Of a stretch of 64,000 bases of DNA, positions 33,627 to 46,733 are shown piece by piece; the first letter of the stretch is position 1, and every line of letters starts with the position of its first letter. Under the pieces are notes generated by a model. It saw nothing but the letters and a program-made list of their open reading frames with translations, was not told where the DNA came from and searched no databases. Source of the stretch: Phylloscopus collybita. Lineage: Eukaryota; Chordata; Aves; Passeriformes; Phylloscopidae. The stretch spans positions 1,736,001-1,800,000 of the forward strand of contig JAJNNQ010000011.1 of assembly GCA_027886175.1 (NCBI GenBank), written 5' to 3'. A program made the position numbers and the translations under genes.

Positions 33627-34629
33627 TCAGGAGCTCTGTGGGCAGAGAAAAGGGGGTGACCCCGGGCTGGGGGGCCCCGGGGGGAGCACACACGCTCCGG
33701 GGGAGGGGGGACACCACCCCCGGGACCCCCCCTCACCTTCCTGCGCAGGCAGAAGCCGAGCCCCAGCGCCGGGAAGACGAAGCCCAACACGAAGCCCCCG
33801 ATCCCCGGCAGCATCTTGCTGCGGGCGGCGTCCGGCGGCATCTCTGGGGGGTCCGCAGGGGTCAGGACCCCCCAAAACCTCGCACAGACACCCCAGGCCC
33901 CTCCAAGCTCCCTCCCAGTCTCCCCCAGCCCACCCAGGACCCCCTGAAACCTCCTCCCAATCCCTTCCCGGCCTCCCCAGGACCCCCCAAAGCCTCTCCC
34001 AGTCCCTTCCCAGCCCCTCCAGGACTCACCCAGACCCCTCCCAGTCTCTTCCCAGCACAACCAACCTCATCCCAGCCCCGCTTTCCCATCCCCCAGCTCC
34101 TCCCAGCCCCTCCATCCCTCCCATCCCTCCCAGTCACACCCAGCACCCCCAAACTCCCTCCCAGCGCCCCCCAGCACCCCCGGAACCCCATCCCACACTC
34201 CCCAGCCCCCTCCAAACTTTTGCTCCGCCTTTCCACAGCCCCCAGCCCCTCTCCCAGCTCCAACCGGGCTCTCCCCAGCTCCCTCCCAGTTGCTCCCAGC
34301 ACATCCCAGTGCCTCTGCCGGCCCGGCCAGCGGCTCCCCCGTGCCCCAGTGTCGGCTCAGGGGCTGCTCCAGGCTGACGTGCTCCACCTGGCAGCTGGAG
34401 GTGACCCCGCGGGGCCGGGGGGGCGTTTCCAGCAGCACCAGCAGCTGGTGGCTCCAGTCCCCGTTGGGCACCACGGCGGTGGCCACCACGTGCCCCGAGA
34501 GCTCCTGCTGGCCCTGGAACCACCTCAGCCGGCTCTGGGCAGGGGAGAAATCCATCCCGGAGCAGAGCAGGCGGCCGGGGCCGGGCTGGGAGCTCGAGGG
34601 CAGCAGCGAGATGGAAACGCTGGGGGGCA

Positions 34630-34765
34630 CTGGGAGAGAGAGGGGACAGACTGGGATCAACTGGGGGGAACTGGGAGAGAGAGGGGACAGACTGGGATCA
34701 GCTGGGGGGCACTGGGAGAGAGAGGGACAGACTGGGATCAGCTGGGGGGAACTGGGAGAGAGAGG
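34630..34765. repeat. 41-bp minisatellite, about three units
   Basis: Same unit and position as the six-unit array of copy 1, followed by about two 21-bp units at 34806-34855. Confidence 0.85.
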
Positions 34766-34910
34766 GGAGGGACGGCGTGGGCTTGGGCGGGGCTGGAAGT
34801 GACTGGGAATGGACTGGGATGAACTGGGAATGGACTGGGATGAACTGGGAATGAAGCGCGCGGCGCTGGGAGGCCGAGTCCCGCGCGGGGCGCTCGGCGC
34901 TGCGGGTCTG

Positions 34911-34952
34911 CCTGGCAACTGATGAGTCATCAGCAACTCGCGCTCTGATTGG
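34911..34952 (+). promoter_or_regulatory. MHC class II X1-X2-Y promoter module (copy 2)
   Basis: X1 at 34911-34924 and Y (CTGATTGG) at 34945-34952, again 34 bp from X1 start to Y start, plus-strand orientation inside intron 2 of the minus-strand pseudogene. Confidence 0.85.
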
Positions 34953-35312
34953 CTGAGAGGCGTCAGCTCCACGCACGGCCGGGATGGACACGCGGGGGGG
35001 CACCGGGAGAGACTGGGATGGACTGGGAGGGAATGGGAGGTCCCGGGGATGGGCCCAACGAGGGCTGAGGGCTCTGGGGTGATTCGCAGGGAGGGTTTGA
35101 GGCGCTCCAAGGTCATTGCCAGGGCAGGGCCCGAGGGGACGCGCTCTGCCCCACGCTCACCTCTGCGCTCCACCAGGAACGGGGTGATCCCCTCGTAGTT
35201 GTGGGGGCAGAGCCTGTCCGCTTGACCCCGTTTGTACTCCAGTGTTTCCGGTTGGTTGTTCCAGTACCGGGCCTGTTTGTCCCCAAAGGGGGTGTCCCCT
35301 ACGTAGTCCTAT

Positions 35313-35480
35313 CAGCGCAGGAAGGTGAGGGGGGGTCCCGGGTGTCGTGTCCCCCCTCCCCCAGAGCGTGTGTCAGCCCGGGGTCACCCCCTTTTCTCTG
35401 CCCACAGAGCTCCTGAGCCAGCAGCAGCAGCTGCAGCCCCTCCCCGTGGCCTCGGTCCGGCCGGACCCCCGTTCTGTCCC
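35313..35480 (+). pseudogene. Inverted MHC class II beta tail (copy 2)
   Basis: End of exon 4 (GCGCAGGAAG/GTGAGG), last intron, and exon 5 with Ser-Ser-stop near 35409-35417, fused to the minus-strand exon 2. Confidence 0.85.
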
Positions 35481-36960
35481 TGTTGTGGTGTGTTTTTATT
35501 GTGTTTCCAATTGCAGCTCAGTTTTAATGGTCAGTTTTATACCCCCCTATATTTTGTATTATTCCAGTATATTTTATCCCTAATGGATTGTTCCTTTTCC
35601 CATGTATTGTTGGTTCTGCCCTGGTTGTCTGTCTTCCCTAGACCTGTCCTTCCCTCCTCCTACAGAATTGTCAATCCTTCCCTCACCCTGCCCCTTCTTC
35701 CAGACCCTTCCCTGTCAATCCCCCAACCTTCGACGCCCCCGTGGTTGGTTTAAACTGTTCCCTCCCCTTGTGTTCTTTCATTGCTCTGTGCATTGTACTC
35801 CCCGCCTTATGTTCCTCCCCCATGTCACCCTCATTGGTTGGAAATTGTATCTTCTCCCCAGACCTCCCCCACTTATCAGCCCCTGCAAGCCCAGGTTCTG
35901 TGCCTTTTTCTGTCCCTGACCCTCTGGGCAATAAACACCTTTGGAAATCACCCAGAAGGCCTCTCCCTGTCCCTTGTCCCTGCCCTGGACGCGTGCCACC
36001 TGTGCTATAGAGCAGCTGTGCCCTGCAGCTGCACCCCGGATTGCCTGGCTTTCTGGGGGCAGCCCACTCCTGGCGCCGGTGCCGGGAGCTGGCTGGGCTG
36101 AGGGGCACCGGCATCGTGTCCTGTCCCCATTTCTTTGCCTGAAAGCCCCTGAATTTTCTGAGTTATAATAATTTGGAGGGATGGAGTTTGAATTCTCCAT
36201 TCCAAGGGAGTCTCTGGCTTTTCCTGGCACACACCTGTCTTTCAAACTAACACGATTCTCTTGAGTTAGTTACAATGTAAAAGTCAGTTATAATAGAAAA
36301 GTTAGCTATAATAGTTATACTATAAAAGCATTTCAGCATTGAGCATTGTGTATTTTAATATGTTGCTAAGGCCTATGATATAAAATCAATTTATTACGCT
36401 GCCTTTTCTGTTGGCTATGCAGTGTACACGCAAACTGATAGATTGTGTTATACCAGAAAGCAGCTGGAAGGAACTATAAATTGCACTGTATCAAAATAAT
36501 TGTGATGACAACATGCAAAAGCTGACATGTGAATGCATAAGGCAATATTGTATTGTCATTGATATTGCCATTGATATTTTTACATTGTCATTTATAAATT
36601 ACTTTGCTTCAGGCACCAAGGGGGCTCATTCACCCCCTGCCCCTGCATCCCTGAGAGTCCTCAAGTGCCCCTGAGTGTCCCTGAACATCCCTGAGTGTCC
36701 CCGAGTGTCCCTGTATGTTCCCTGAGTATCCCCAGGTATCCCCAAGTGTCCCTGAGTGTCCCTGCATGTTCCCTGAGTGTCCCTGAGTGTCCCGAGTGAG
36801 GTCACCCCAGGAATTCCCATCAGGATTTGGGACAGTTTCAATGAAAATCTCCAGAAAATTCCCCAGTTTTGTCTCAAACACCGTGCAGGGAGAGAGGAGG
36901 GGACAAGTGACACCAGCCATGTTCCCGATGATGCCATCACCCCAATGATGTCCCCAAGCT
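35480..36960. repeat. LTR-like segments and gene-family 3' relic (copy 2)
   Basis: Same order as 2300-3690: LTR-like segment with AATAAA (about 35930), ERVL-like tail (36125-36250), then the 3' relic of the unknown gene family (36255-36960, minus) with an expanded CCCTGAGTGT repeat (36660-36800). Confidence 0.55.
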
Positions 36961-39100
36961 GTTAAGAATGGGGCCAGCAGACCAGCTCCTTTGAAAAGGC
37001 CTTTATTGAAAAACAGCGCTGGGTGGGGGCCAGAGGGGTCGCGCACACGGCCACTGCTCCTGCTGGACGGCGCCGAGGAGGACACGGCAGAGCTGGGGCT
37101 CCCATCCCCACCAGAGTCCCTGGGAAGTCACTTGTAGGGTCGTGGGCCGGGGCTGTCACACTGGCCCGGTACTGTCCGGTCATGGCGAGGAGTCGGAGGT
37201 CTTTAGTTGGTAGCCTGATGTTCACCACTGTTCTCCTCAGCTGAAGAAGTCACTTTCAGTCTTTGGTGTTGTAATGGTTCGTTGCCTTTGGGGTCTTTAC
37301 CCTGAAATATTGTCCCATCGTTCCCTGGTGTCTCCTCATTTGCATGTGCACCATCTTGGGGAGCAGTGGCAGTGGTTCCCGACGGGAAATGGATGCCGGT
37401 GTACAATGGAAGGGGATCAATGGAGTGAAATCATCAATAACAGGTAAGTAATTAACATCCTTTAACATGAACAGGTGTTGTGGTGTGCCTTTAAGGTTTT
37501 CAAGGTGGGCTCCCTTTTGGAGATTCTTCCCCTCCCCCGGGGTAGGTTTTTCCCAGCCAACCCTGAGGGAATGATTATAATACACCGGGTTTACCAAGCA
37601 ACCTGAGATTCTGCAGGGGCTGCCCAGCGAAGGAATTGGCCCCGGCAGAGAGGGCCCACCCCTCCTCACAGGTGATTTGACCTTTAGGCTGCCCTTTAGC
37701 CCTCGGGTCACGCCCTGTCCCTCTCTGGTAGGTAGGCTGTGTGCCCTCCCCCTTCCCCCTCTCCCAGGTGAAAACCCAGCACAGGCACATGGTCGGGGTT
37801 CTGCTCAGGGCAGTCACACGGTTCAGAAGTGCTGCTGTAACTGGAATAAAATCTCTGGACAAGACTCCTGAGGCAGATCCGTTTCCTTTCTCCACTGATT
37901 CATCCAACCTCTCTGAAGGAGCCATGCAGGATTCATCTTGCTACATTTACCCCGGGTCCTACGCTGCCTGAAACAAGCCTGGACTTGTCCGAGGGGTCTG
38001 TGCCTGTGTTAGCAGTGCAGGGAGAGGATCCTTTTGGGACTCTTATAAATGCACATTTTGGAGTTGGCTTTTCGAAAATATTGAAATGAATGTTATACAT
38101 ATAGTGTAAGAAGGTTGTACTGTATTTCCTTTTACTTGTGTAATTTAAAAATGTAACGAAGGTATATTTTCAGATTGTAACAAAGTAGAGATGGGGGTTG
38201 TATTTGTTTTGTTTTTTTTTAACTCCTCAACTAGAGAGAAGACAGAAGGGACGTCTGGAATTCCTGAACTAAAGATTTCTGACAAGGAACAATTAAGCCT
38301 TTGAATCTTCGGAAGACAGATTTACAACATACATCTAGACTGTGTGGAATCCCACAGGTAAACTGTATGCTTAGGGGGGTCTTGAAACCAAAATGAATAT
38401 TTGAATCATGCATTAGCTTGTTTAAATATGTAACACCAAGACTTTTAAATACCAAGAAATTTGAAATGGGCGATGTGTTGCTTTGCACCCTCAGCTGAGA
38501 AGCTATATTTTTGTCTCCTTATCTATTTTTATTCTATTTTATTTTCTTTTTATTAAACTTATAAATTAATAGAACAAGGTGAAACGCCGTTTTTCACACT
38601 GCTGGGACATCTTGCTGGCCCAGCTTGCTGCTGCCGAGAGTCCTGCTGGGGCACTGGGATGGGCAGCCCCAGGGCTCTGGGAAGCAAAGCCTCTCCTCCA
38701 TCCCTTCCCGTCCCGGACAAAGCCGCCATCACCGCGCGCTCCCCGAGCCCGCGCCACAGCGCCCCCTGCAGCCGCGGGGGGATCATCGCACCTGCCCTGC
38801 CCACCAGGAGCCACCAGCGCCCCTGCCGGCTGTGCCCGGAACTGCACCCCAGGGGAAAGTGCCGCGCTCAGGGAAGCTGTTCCTGGGCTCCTGGTTCTGT
38901 TTGTTATCAATGCTGTGGTTGGTGGGGTTTGTTTGCCTGGTTATACACACCAGGAAAGAACTGTGATTCCTGTCCCCATAGCTGTGCCTGAGAGCCCCTG
39001 AATTTTCAAAATTATAATAATTCAGAGGGAGGGAGTTTACATTCTCCATTCTGAGGAAGTCTCCATCTCTCCCTGGCACACACCTGTCTTTCAAACTAAG
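36960..39100. repeat. LTR/retroelement block (copy 2)
   Basis: Homologous to 3690-5840: minus-strand LTR-like element (36959-37230), unassigned interior (37230-38040), LTR fragment (38043-38560), and GC-rich repeat with ERVL-like tail (38590-39090). The ATGACCATGA minisatellite that follows in copies 1 and 3 is missing; the 3' flank of the gene at 39.6 kb begins instead. Confidence 0.5.
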
Positions 39101-39379
39101 ACAACAGCATTCTCTGAATTAGTTTAATATAACAGTTAGTTATAATAGTTAAAATATAAAAGCATGTTAGCATTGTGCAGTCTCTATTTTAATATTTTGC
39201 TAAGGCCTACAATAATATAATGATTTATTACACTGCCATTTCTGTCGGCTATGCAGTGCACACATAAACTGATAGATAGTGTTATACCAAAACCAACTGA
39301 AAGGAATTATAAATTGCACCATATCAAAATTATTGGGATCAATAACAACGTGCAAAAGCTTATACAGGAATGTGAAAGC

Positions 39380-39450
39380 CAATATTGTATTGTCATTGAT
39401 ATTGTCATTGATTTTGTCATTGATTTTGTCATTGATATTGTCATTTATAA
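39380..39450. repeat. 12-bp tandem repeat ATTGTCATTGAT
   Basis: About five units downstream of the gene at 39.6 kb. Shorter versions occur in the relics at 3350, 36550 and 61050. Confidence 0.8.
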
Positions 39451-39578
39451 CCCAGCTCTGCTGCCTCTTCTGCAAGGCATTGAGGGGGCTTATTCAGCCC
39501 CTGCCCCTGCATCCCTGCGTGTTCCCAAGTGTCCCTGAGCATCCTGGACTGTCCCCAAGGGTCCCTGAGTAGTCCTGA

Positions 39579-41031
39579 CTATCCCTGAATGTCCCTGAGT
39601 GACAATATGTGTTCTTGTGTGTCTCCAAGTGTCCACAGTGACATCACCACAAGAATCAGGATTTGGAACAGTTTCAATGAAAATTTCCAGAAGATTCCCC
39701 AAATTTGTCTCAAACACCGTGCAGGGAGGGAGGAGAGGATCCGTGACACCACTGTGGTCCCCAATGGCGTCACCACCACAACAACGGGACATCGCTGTGC
39801 CTGCAGCAGCCTCGGGATGTCCTCGATGGCTCTTTGGCACCGCTTGGCCGCCGCGTGGCCACCGGGGCTGTCAAGGGGACTCACAAGGAGGGCATGGATG
39901 TCCCCAAGTATCCCCAGCAGATGATGTGTGGTCAGACGGGCGCTGGCCTCCCACAGCCACTCGGTCTCAGCCACCGCGGCCACCAAGGCATCAGGAACAT
40001 CAGCAGAAGCCTCCCCTGTCTCCTCCAGGACAGCCCCGATGTCCCTGAGCTGGCACAGCAGCTCCCAGGGGAACAGGGTGGCTTTGGCACATGTCGCCTC
40101 CAAGTGCCATAGCAGCCCCAGGACCACCTTCGGCTGCGCATACCTGGTGTCTGCGCCCTCCCAGCCCTCGTGGAGCTCGGTGGCCTCCCTGGCCAGCCGG
40201 TCCCAGCGCTCCGTGAGCGCGGCCACCGACTCCTGCCAGGCGCTGGCCGCGGCTCTCACACGGGCATGGGCCAGGGTGGCCCCCGGGTTGGCCTCGAGGG
40301 CGGCCAGGGCCTGGCGCAGGGAGGTGACATCGCGGTGGCCCAGGGAGGTGACACTGCAGTGGCACAGGGTGCAACGGAGGGTCCAGGTGAATTTCCTCAG
40401 GGCTGCGCGCAGGGACCTTGGGGACACGGCCCGCAGCAGGTCACAGTCCGGCAGGGCCACAATGGCTGCCAGGTTGCCCAGGGTGGCCACCACAGCCACC
40501 ACCACCTCCAGCACCTGGGGAGGGGACAGGGGAGGTGGCAGGGACCCCGTGGCATTTGTGGCCTCCTGGGTTGGCCCCTGTGCCCTCCAGGGGTGCCCTT
40601 TGTCCCCTCCCTGGAGAGCTCAGCTGGCCCCTCTGCCACCTCCTCGTCCTGTCTGCCATCCCTTGCCACACCCCAATGTCTCCTCTGCCACCCTTGGTCC
40701 CCTCCACCCCTCTGTCACCTCCTCCCTTCCTGCCACACCCTCCTGTCCCCTTTGCGACCCCCTGTGCCCTCTGCCACGCCCCTGCCACCCCCTGCTGTCC
40801 CCCACTCCTCTGCCACCTCCATTATCCCCTGTGCCACCCGCTGCCACCCTCTGTGTCCCCTCTGCCACCCTCGGTGCCCTCCACCCCTCTGTCAACTCCC
40901 CTCTCCTCACCACACCCTCCTGTCCCCTTTGGGACCCCTGTCCCCTCCTGCCGACCCCGTGTCCCCTCTGTCCCCCCTCCCCGTCTCCTCCCCCACCCGC
41001 ACCGGGATTGTCGCACCTCTCGAGGCTCCAT
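39579..41031 (-). CDS. Unknown two-exon gene, paralog A
   Basis: Exon 1 codes only for Met-Glu-Pro-Arg-Glu (41031-41017, donor GAG/GTGCGA). Exon 2 runs from the CCCCAG acceptor at 40514 to a stop at 39579, giving about 316 residues. The product looks largely alpha-helical, with Leu/Ala heptad-like runs (VVATLGNLAAIVAL; SLRQALAALEANPGATLAHA; EDIPRLLQAQ). It has no signal peptide and no motif I can name. Against paralog B it lacks about 85 residues in the middle. After LLQAQR the frame runs on into sequence that is 3' flank in paralog B (hydrophobic tail WGIFWKFSLKLFQILILVV), so the natural C-terminus may have been lost. The family is probably avian-specific, but I cannot assign a function. Confidence 0.65.
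40520..41016 (-). repeat. Intron of paralog A, degenerate CCCCTCTGCCACCC repeat
   Basis: The intron consists of degenerate units such as CCCTCTGCCACCCTTGGTCC and CTCTGTCACCTCC. The intron of paralog B (43039-43395) is of the same kind. Confidence 0.75.
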
Positions 41032-41430
41032 GGCCGCTGGGGACACTCCGGGGGAGGGGACACGCCCGGGTGACACTCGAGGAACAGACGGGTCCAGGTG
41101 CGGCCCCTCAGCCCCCGCGCCCGCCACTGCCACAGCCGGGGTGACAGCAAGGGGGGGACAGGGACAGGGACAGGAGACAGGGACAGGCAGAGTGTGCAGG
41201 CACAGCACCGCCCTAGAGCCAGGGAGGGGACGGGCACAGGGCACAAGGGCCTCTGTTCCAGGAGCCTCTCCAGGCCCCAGCTCCACTGCAGGGGCTGCGG
41301 GTGCGGATTTTGGGGGGTCCCGGTGCCCCCCGGGGCGGGGTCAGTGCTCAGCAGCGGGGCCGTGATCGGGGGTGGCGGGGGCTGCCCGGGACCCCCCCGG
41401 CCCCCCAAATCACAGCCGGGGGTGAAAAAC
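41032..41430. other. Upstream region of paralog A
   Basis: GC-rich, with open frames in several phases and a short GGGACA repeat (41155-41190). Probably the promoter; no TATA box seen. Confidence 0.35.
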
Positions 41431-41800
41431 AAAGCTCACTCTTTGGAACTGTTACAAGTTTAACCAGGGATGGAAAAGGGACAATATCCAGGGCTGGGGT
41501 GTTTTAGAACAATGTTCTCTGTGCACGGCTCCATTGCTGGGGCACACACACATCCGTGAGTTCGGGCATCATTCCAACATTCCTGTGAGCTTTGGATGTT
41601 CCAGGAACTCTCTTGTTTGGTTTTAACCTCTGACTTGTCTGCAGGACATCCCATAAATCAGATACATATATTTTATTTCTTCTCCTGGTCCTACCCTGCT
41701 GTTCCACACTCCCTGGGAAATCAATAAATTCTTCTCTGGCTTCTGTTTCTGTTTCTTTGGTTTCTGTCACTGTTATCACCAGTCTGCAGGTGTGGGAAAT
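41430..41800 (+). repeat. LTR-like remnant with AATAAA
   Basis: AATAAA at 41723-41728 is followed by a CT-rich stretch ending TCTGTCACTGTTATCACC, an R-U5-like arrangement. Edges not determined. Confidence 0.4.
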
Positions 41801-42030
41801 GACAGAATTGTTTTACACCATTCTCTGAGTCTGTTATAATATAAAAATCAGTTAAAATTGTTACATTACAAAAGTATTTTAGCATTTGTGCAGTCTCCAT
41901 TTCAGTATTTTGCTAATGCCTAGGATATAAAATCGATTTATCACGCTGCCATTTCTGTCAGTGCCACATAAACTGTCTCAAACAGCACGGGGTGAGGGGA
42001 CAAGTGGCACCAGCGATGTTCCTGATGATG
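41800..42030 (-). other. 3' flank of paralog B
   Basis: Same A/T-rich sequence as after paralog A and in the MHC-unit relics (GCTAATGCCTAGGATATAAA), but with an internal deletion, so that it joins GTTTGAGAC soon after. Confidence 0.55.
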
Positions 42031-43410
42031 TCACTGCCCTGACGATGTCACAGCGGTGACACCACTGATCTCCAGCAGCCTCGGGATGTCCTCTTTGGCT
42101 CTTTGGCACAGCTCGGCCACTGCGCGGCCACGGGGGCCACCAGGGCCACCGGAGCCACCATAGGGACTGGAGAGGAGGAAGTCGATTTCCCCAAGTGCCA
42201 CCAGCAGGTGATCCCAGGTCAGGCGGGTGCTGGCCTCCCACAGCTGCTCAGACTCGGCCACCTCGACCATGAAGTCCTTGAGGTCATCGGGGGACGCCTC
42301 CTCTGTCCCCCCCTTCCAGGTGTCCTCAATGTCCCAGAGCTGGTCGTACAGCTCCCAGGAGAACTCCCAGGCTTCTGCACAGGCATTTGCCAAGCGCCCC
42401 AGCAGCCCCAGGGCCTCCTCCACTCGCTGTTCCCTCAAGGTGGCCGGCCCCGCCTGCCTGGTGGCCACCACAGGCTCTTCCCTGGCCTTGGTGGCCACTG
42501 CCACGGGGACATCGTGTGCGGCCACCACTGAGGCCAGGGCCACCGACGGCTGCCGGGCCACGGCCACCAGGCTGTCCCCAGCTGTCCCCGAGCGGGGGGG
42601 GGTCTCGTCCCGCAGGTCCCTGGCCAGGCTGGTGGCGGTGGCCTCGGCAGTGTCCTCGTTGGTGTCCTCGTCGTCGGTGTCCTTGTCCTCCCAGGTGTCG
42701 AGGATCACCTCTGCCTCACAGCCCAGCTGGCGCCACTTATCCTGGAGCACACCCATCGACTCCCGCCAGGCTCTGCCCGCAGCTCTCACATCAGCCCAGG
42801 TGGCCCCCAGGGTGTCCCTGAGGGTGGCCAGGGCCTGGCTCAGGGGGGTGACACCGCGCTGGCCCAGGGAGGTGATGTCACCGTGGTCCAGGGCGTCCCG
42901 GAGGCTCCAGATGAATTCCCTCAGGTCTGTGTGCAGGGACTCTGGGTACAGGAGCGGCCAGGAGCTCTTTCGTGGCGCGGTCACGGTGGCTGCCAGCTCG
43001 CCCAGGGTGGCCACCACGTCCACCTGTACCTCCAGCACCTGGGGAGGGGACAGGGGAGGTGGCGGGGACCTCGTGGCACTTGTGGCCTCCTGGGGTGGCC
43101 CCTGTGCCCTCTGGGGTCCCCTTTGTCCCCTCCCTGGAGAGCTCAGCTGTCCCTTCTGTCCCTTTGTCACCTCCTTGTCCCCCCTGCCAACCCCCGCTGT
43201 CCCCTCTGCCACCCCGTCCCCTCCTGCCACCCTCCCGCTGTCCCCGCCTCAACGCCACCCTCGGTCCCCTCCACCCCTCTGTCACCTCCCCGCTTTCTCC
43301 CACGCCTTCCTGTCCCCTTTGTGACCCCCTGTCCCCTCTGCCACCCCCCGTGTCCCCCTGTCCCCTTCCGCCCCCTCGCGCCGGGATTGTCGCACCTCGT
43401 GGGGCCACAT
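42031..43410 (-). CDS. Unknown two-exon gene, paralog B
   Basis: Exon 1 is Met-Trp-Pro-His-Glu (43410-43396, donor GAG/GTGCGA). Exon 2 is 43038-42031 after a CCCCAG acceptor, total about 340 residues. Order: an N-terminal helical part (VVATLGELAATV), a helical block with SLRDALDHGDITSLGQRG, a very acidic Asp/Glu/Thr stretch near residues 122-137, an Ala/Val-rich part, then a C-terminal helical block (YDQLWDIEDTW; VEVAESEQLWEASTRLTWDH; EDIPRLLEIS). There is no signal peptide or membrane segment. It shares both ends with paralog A and keeps the middle that A has lost, so it is probably closer to the ancestral form. Function unknown; cytosolic location is only inferred from the absence of targeting signals. 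Confidence 0.72.
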
Positions 43411-43748
43411 GACCCCTGGGGACACTCGGGGACCCTCCGGGGGCGAACAGGACCCGGTGACAGTGGCAGACACGCGCGGATGTGGCGCGGCCGGGAGGAA
43501 ACAGGAAGAGGAAACAGAGGCGGCTCCACTCCCCCCACGCCCACGGGTCCCCCAGGGCATCCCCGATGTGCCCCTGAGTGTCCCCAGTGTCCCCAACTGT
43601 CCCCAATGTCCCCTCGAGTGTCCCCGACGGGACCCTGATGTCCCCCCCATGTCCCCAACAAGGCCTGAGTGCCACCACCCCCCATGTCCTGTTGGTGACA
43701 CTGAGGACACACTGGGGTCCTCTTGGGGACACTGCGGGGACATCGAGG
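43411..43748. other. Upstream region of paralog B
   Basis: Contains a CCCCAATGTCCCC / CCCTGAGTGT-type tandem repeat (43565-43690), related to the repeat in the 3' relics. No TATA box seen. Confidence 0.4.
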
Positions 43749-44655
43749 TGTTACAAAAGCACATTATAAAGTTGGCTTTTCGCAAGTATTAAAATGAATA
43801 CCAGATGTATAATGCAGAAAGTCCTGCTGTATTTCCTTTCTAACATCTTAGAAATGTGATGAATGTGTACTTCCTTTTTGAGATGTAAAAAACCTTTTTG
43901 TAAAACCAGTCAAACCAGTTGACTGAAGAACTGAATCAAACCCTCACCAGGAAGATAAGGAGAGAGGATCTTCCTGCATTCCTGAGCTAACTAGATCAAG
44001 ATAGCAGTGAACCAAAAGCTACAAGAAGGAATTTATTGATCTGGTATCAGAAGAATAAGACATGAAATGACTACCAGACACCAACAAGAACTTTATCTAA
44101 CAAAATGTGAATTTGGAAAAATGAGACAAGGTTTAGGGGAAGGGAGGGCCAATAACCAAGGGAACATCTGAACTCCAAAGAATGTTTGAAAAATGCATAT
44201 GTAAAAGGTTAATCCTTAAAAGCAAGGAATCTGAAGGAGTGGCTGTGCTTGTGGAGTCTCCTGTACCCCTCCCAGGTGTGGCAGGGGCTTTCTCCCCCAT
44301 GGTTCCCTGCAGACATTGTGTGGTCTTCTCCCTGGGTTTCTCAAGCCCATCACCCCTGCCCATTATCCCCTTTCCCTATTTCCCCATTGGCTGTGGGGGC
44401 CTGGTGTCCAGTTTGTGTCTCCCTATGGTCAATTGCCCCCTGCCCTGCCCCCTGTACCACCCACAAACCTCAGACACTACACAACTGAGAAAAACCACAC
44501 AATCAACTTCTTCATCCTCACCCCCTCCCTGGTTCGGGGTGGGGGGGAAAAAATGGATTGTAGAGCTTAATAAAGAGACTTACCTTGTTTGCCTCCCTGC
44601 CAGCGGATGAACCTCCCTGGACACGATGATCTCTGCTGCCACACCTGCTGCTACA
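43749..44655 (+). repeat. Solo LTR
   Basis: Starts TGTTACAAAAGC and ends GCTGCTACA, giving short terminal inverted repeats (TGT...ACA). AATAAA is at 44569-44574. No internal retroviral sequence adjoins either end. I could not make out a target-site duplication. The first 100 bases match 4771, 38043 and 62482. Confidence 0.65.
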
Positions 44656-44939
44656 GAAAGTCAACAAATCTGCTCTCCCCAAGGAATTCCCAGTGTCTGT
44701 CTGTGTCCTGATGGATGTTCCTGCCCCTGCGTTCATCCAGGTGCCCATGGGGAGACAGGAAGGTGTGGAGTCCCCCCAGCCAGGTGTCTTCCTAACAGGG
44801 ATCACCAGGATCACGGATCACCAGAGCTCTGCACAAAAGGGGTCACTGGGGATCATCCAACGCCGATCCTCCCACGGGGGATGGAGCTGGAGCAGCGCAC
44901 GAAGCTCTTCCCGCTCTCAGGGCACTCCCAGGGCTTCCC

Positions 44940-45851
<912 letters not shown>

Positions 45852-45859
45852 TCATCTCA

Positions 45860-46345
45860 GGAAATCATTGGGCACCTTGTGTCTGTAAGAACCTCCAAAA
45901 CACCAAGATTCAGCCCAAAAGTTCTCCAAATATCAAGACACAGAACAAAAACTCCGCAAACATCAAGACTCAGACAAAACCTCTTCTAAATTATAAACAT
46001 TCAGCCCCTTGCAAAAACCCAAAGCACCAACATTTAGCCCAATAAAGCTCAGAAACACCAAGATTCACTCCCATGAAAATCCTGGATGACCCTCCCAGGT
46101 TACCTGCTGCATGTGGGGGGGCAACGCTCCCGGGGCTGGGGGAGGCTGCAGATCCAGGGAGGGGTGGAACCTTGTGCTGCCTCCTCTTCCTGCTCCTCTG
46201 CCTCCTCCTGTGTCCCTAATCTTCCTCACACTCCTCTTCCTCCTACTGTTCCTCCTTCTCCTGCACAATCCCACCTTCTCCTCCCACATGAATCATTTGA
46301 CCATTTTGTTCTTCATCCCTGCTTCTCCTTCCCTTCTCCTCCTGC
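45860..46345 (-). other. 5' region of the 8-finger gene
   Basis: Same degenerate AAACATCAAGACTCAGAC-type repeats and candidate noncoding exon as at 8150-8705. Confidence 0.5.
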
Positions 46346-46632
46346 CCCCAGTCCCAGCACCCACTGCCGGCTCCCTCTTCCCCCCAAACCCACAGCATCC
46401 CAGCGAAGAGGCAGGGATGGAGCTGGGGCAGGTTCGGCTGGGGCAGCACTGGGCTCTCGGCTGCTCCCACCCACACTCGGTCCCCACTGCAGCCGCTCCC
46501 GCCAAGGCAGCGAGAGGGGCCTGGATTTGGAAGTCCCCCCACCCACCTCCCCAAATTCCCCTGGCTGGGGCCCTGGGGCCCAGGGGGCGCACAGGGGGGT
46601 CCGGGTGGGGAGCGCTGGGAGCTGCAGGTCTC

Positions 46633-46674
46633 CCTGGCAACTGGTGAGTCATCAGCGCCGCGCACTCTGATTGG
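46633..46674 (+). promoter_or_regulatory. Orphan MHC class II X1-X2-Y promoter module
   Basis: X1 CCTGGCAACTGGTG at 46633-46646, TGAGTCAT overlapping, Y CTGATTGG at 46667-46674, again 34 bp from X1 start to Y start. No MHC exon lies nearby: an LTR begins 60 bp after the Y box, where the class II start site would be. The 300 bp upstream resemble the GC-rich MHC-unit flank near 33150. Confidence 0.75.
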
Positions 46675-46733
46675 CTGAGCACTGCCTGAGGGGTGGGGCT
46701 GCAGCAATGTGGGACACCCTGCTCCAGGCGGGA

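Larger units (their letters stand above)
33627..35313 (-). pseudogene. MHC class II beta chain pseudogene, unit copy 2
   Basis: Exons: half of exon 2 at about 35313-35161 (HNYEG where copy 1 has HNSEG), exon 3 at 34629-34345, exon 4 at 33843-33737 (KMLPGIGGFVLGF), exon 5 at 33635-33627. The frame is open through exons 3-5 and both beta-2 cysteines are present. As in copy 1, exon 1 and the first half of exon 2 are absent, the exon 3 donor is GC, and an inverted tail is fused at about 35313. It is the least damaged of the three copies, but still not able to make a complete chain. Confidence 0.9.

Noticed and set aside
39579..43410. Idea that the two unknown paralogs are apolipoprotein L genes
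   Set aside because: The helical pattern was suggestive, but there is no recognisable membrane-insertion or SMC-like ApoL segment; left as unknown.
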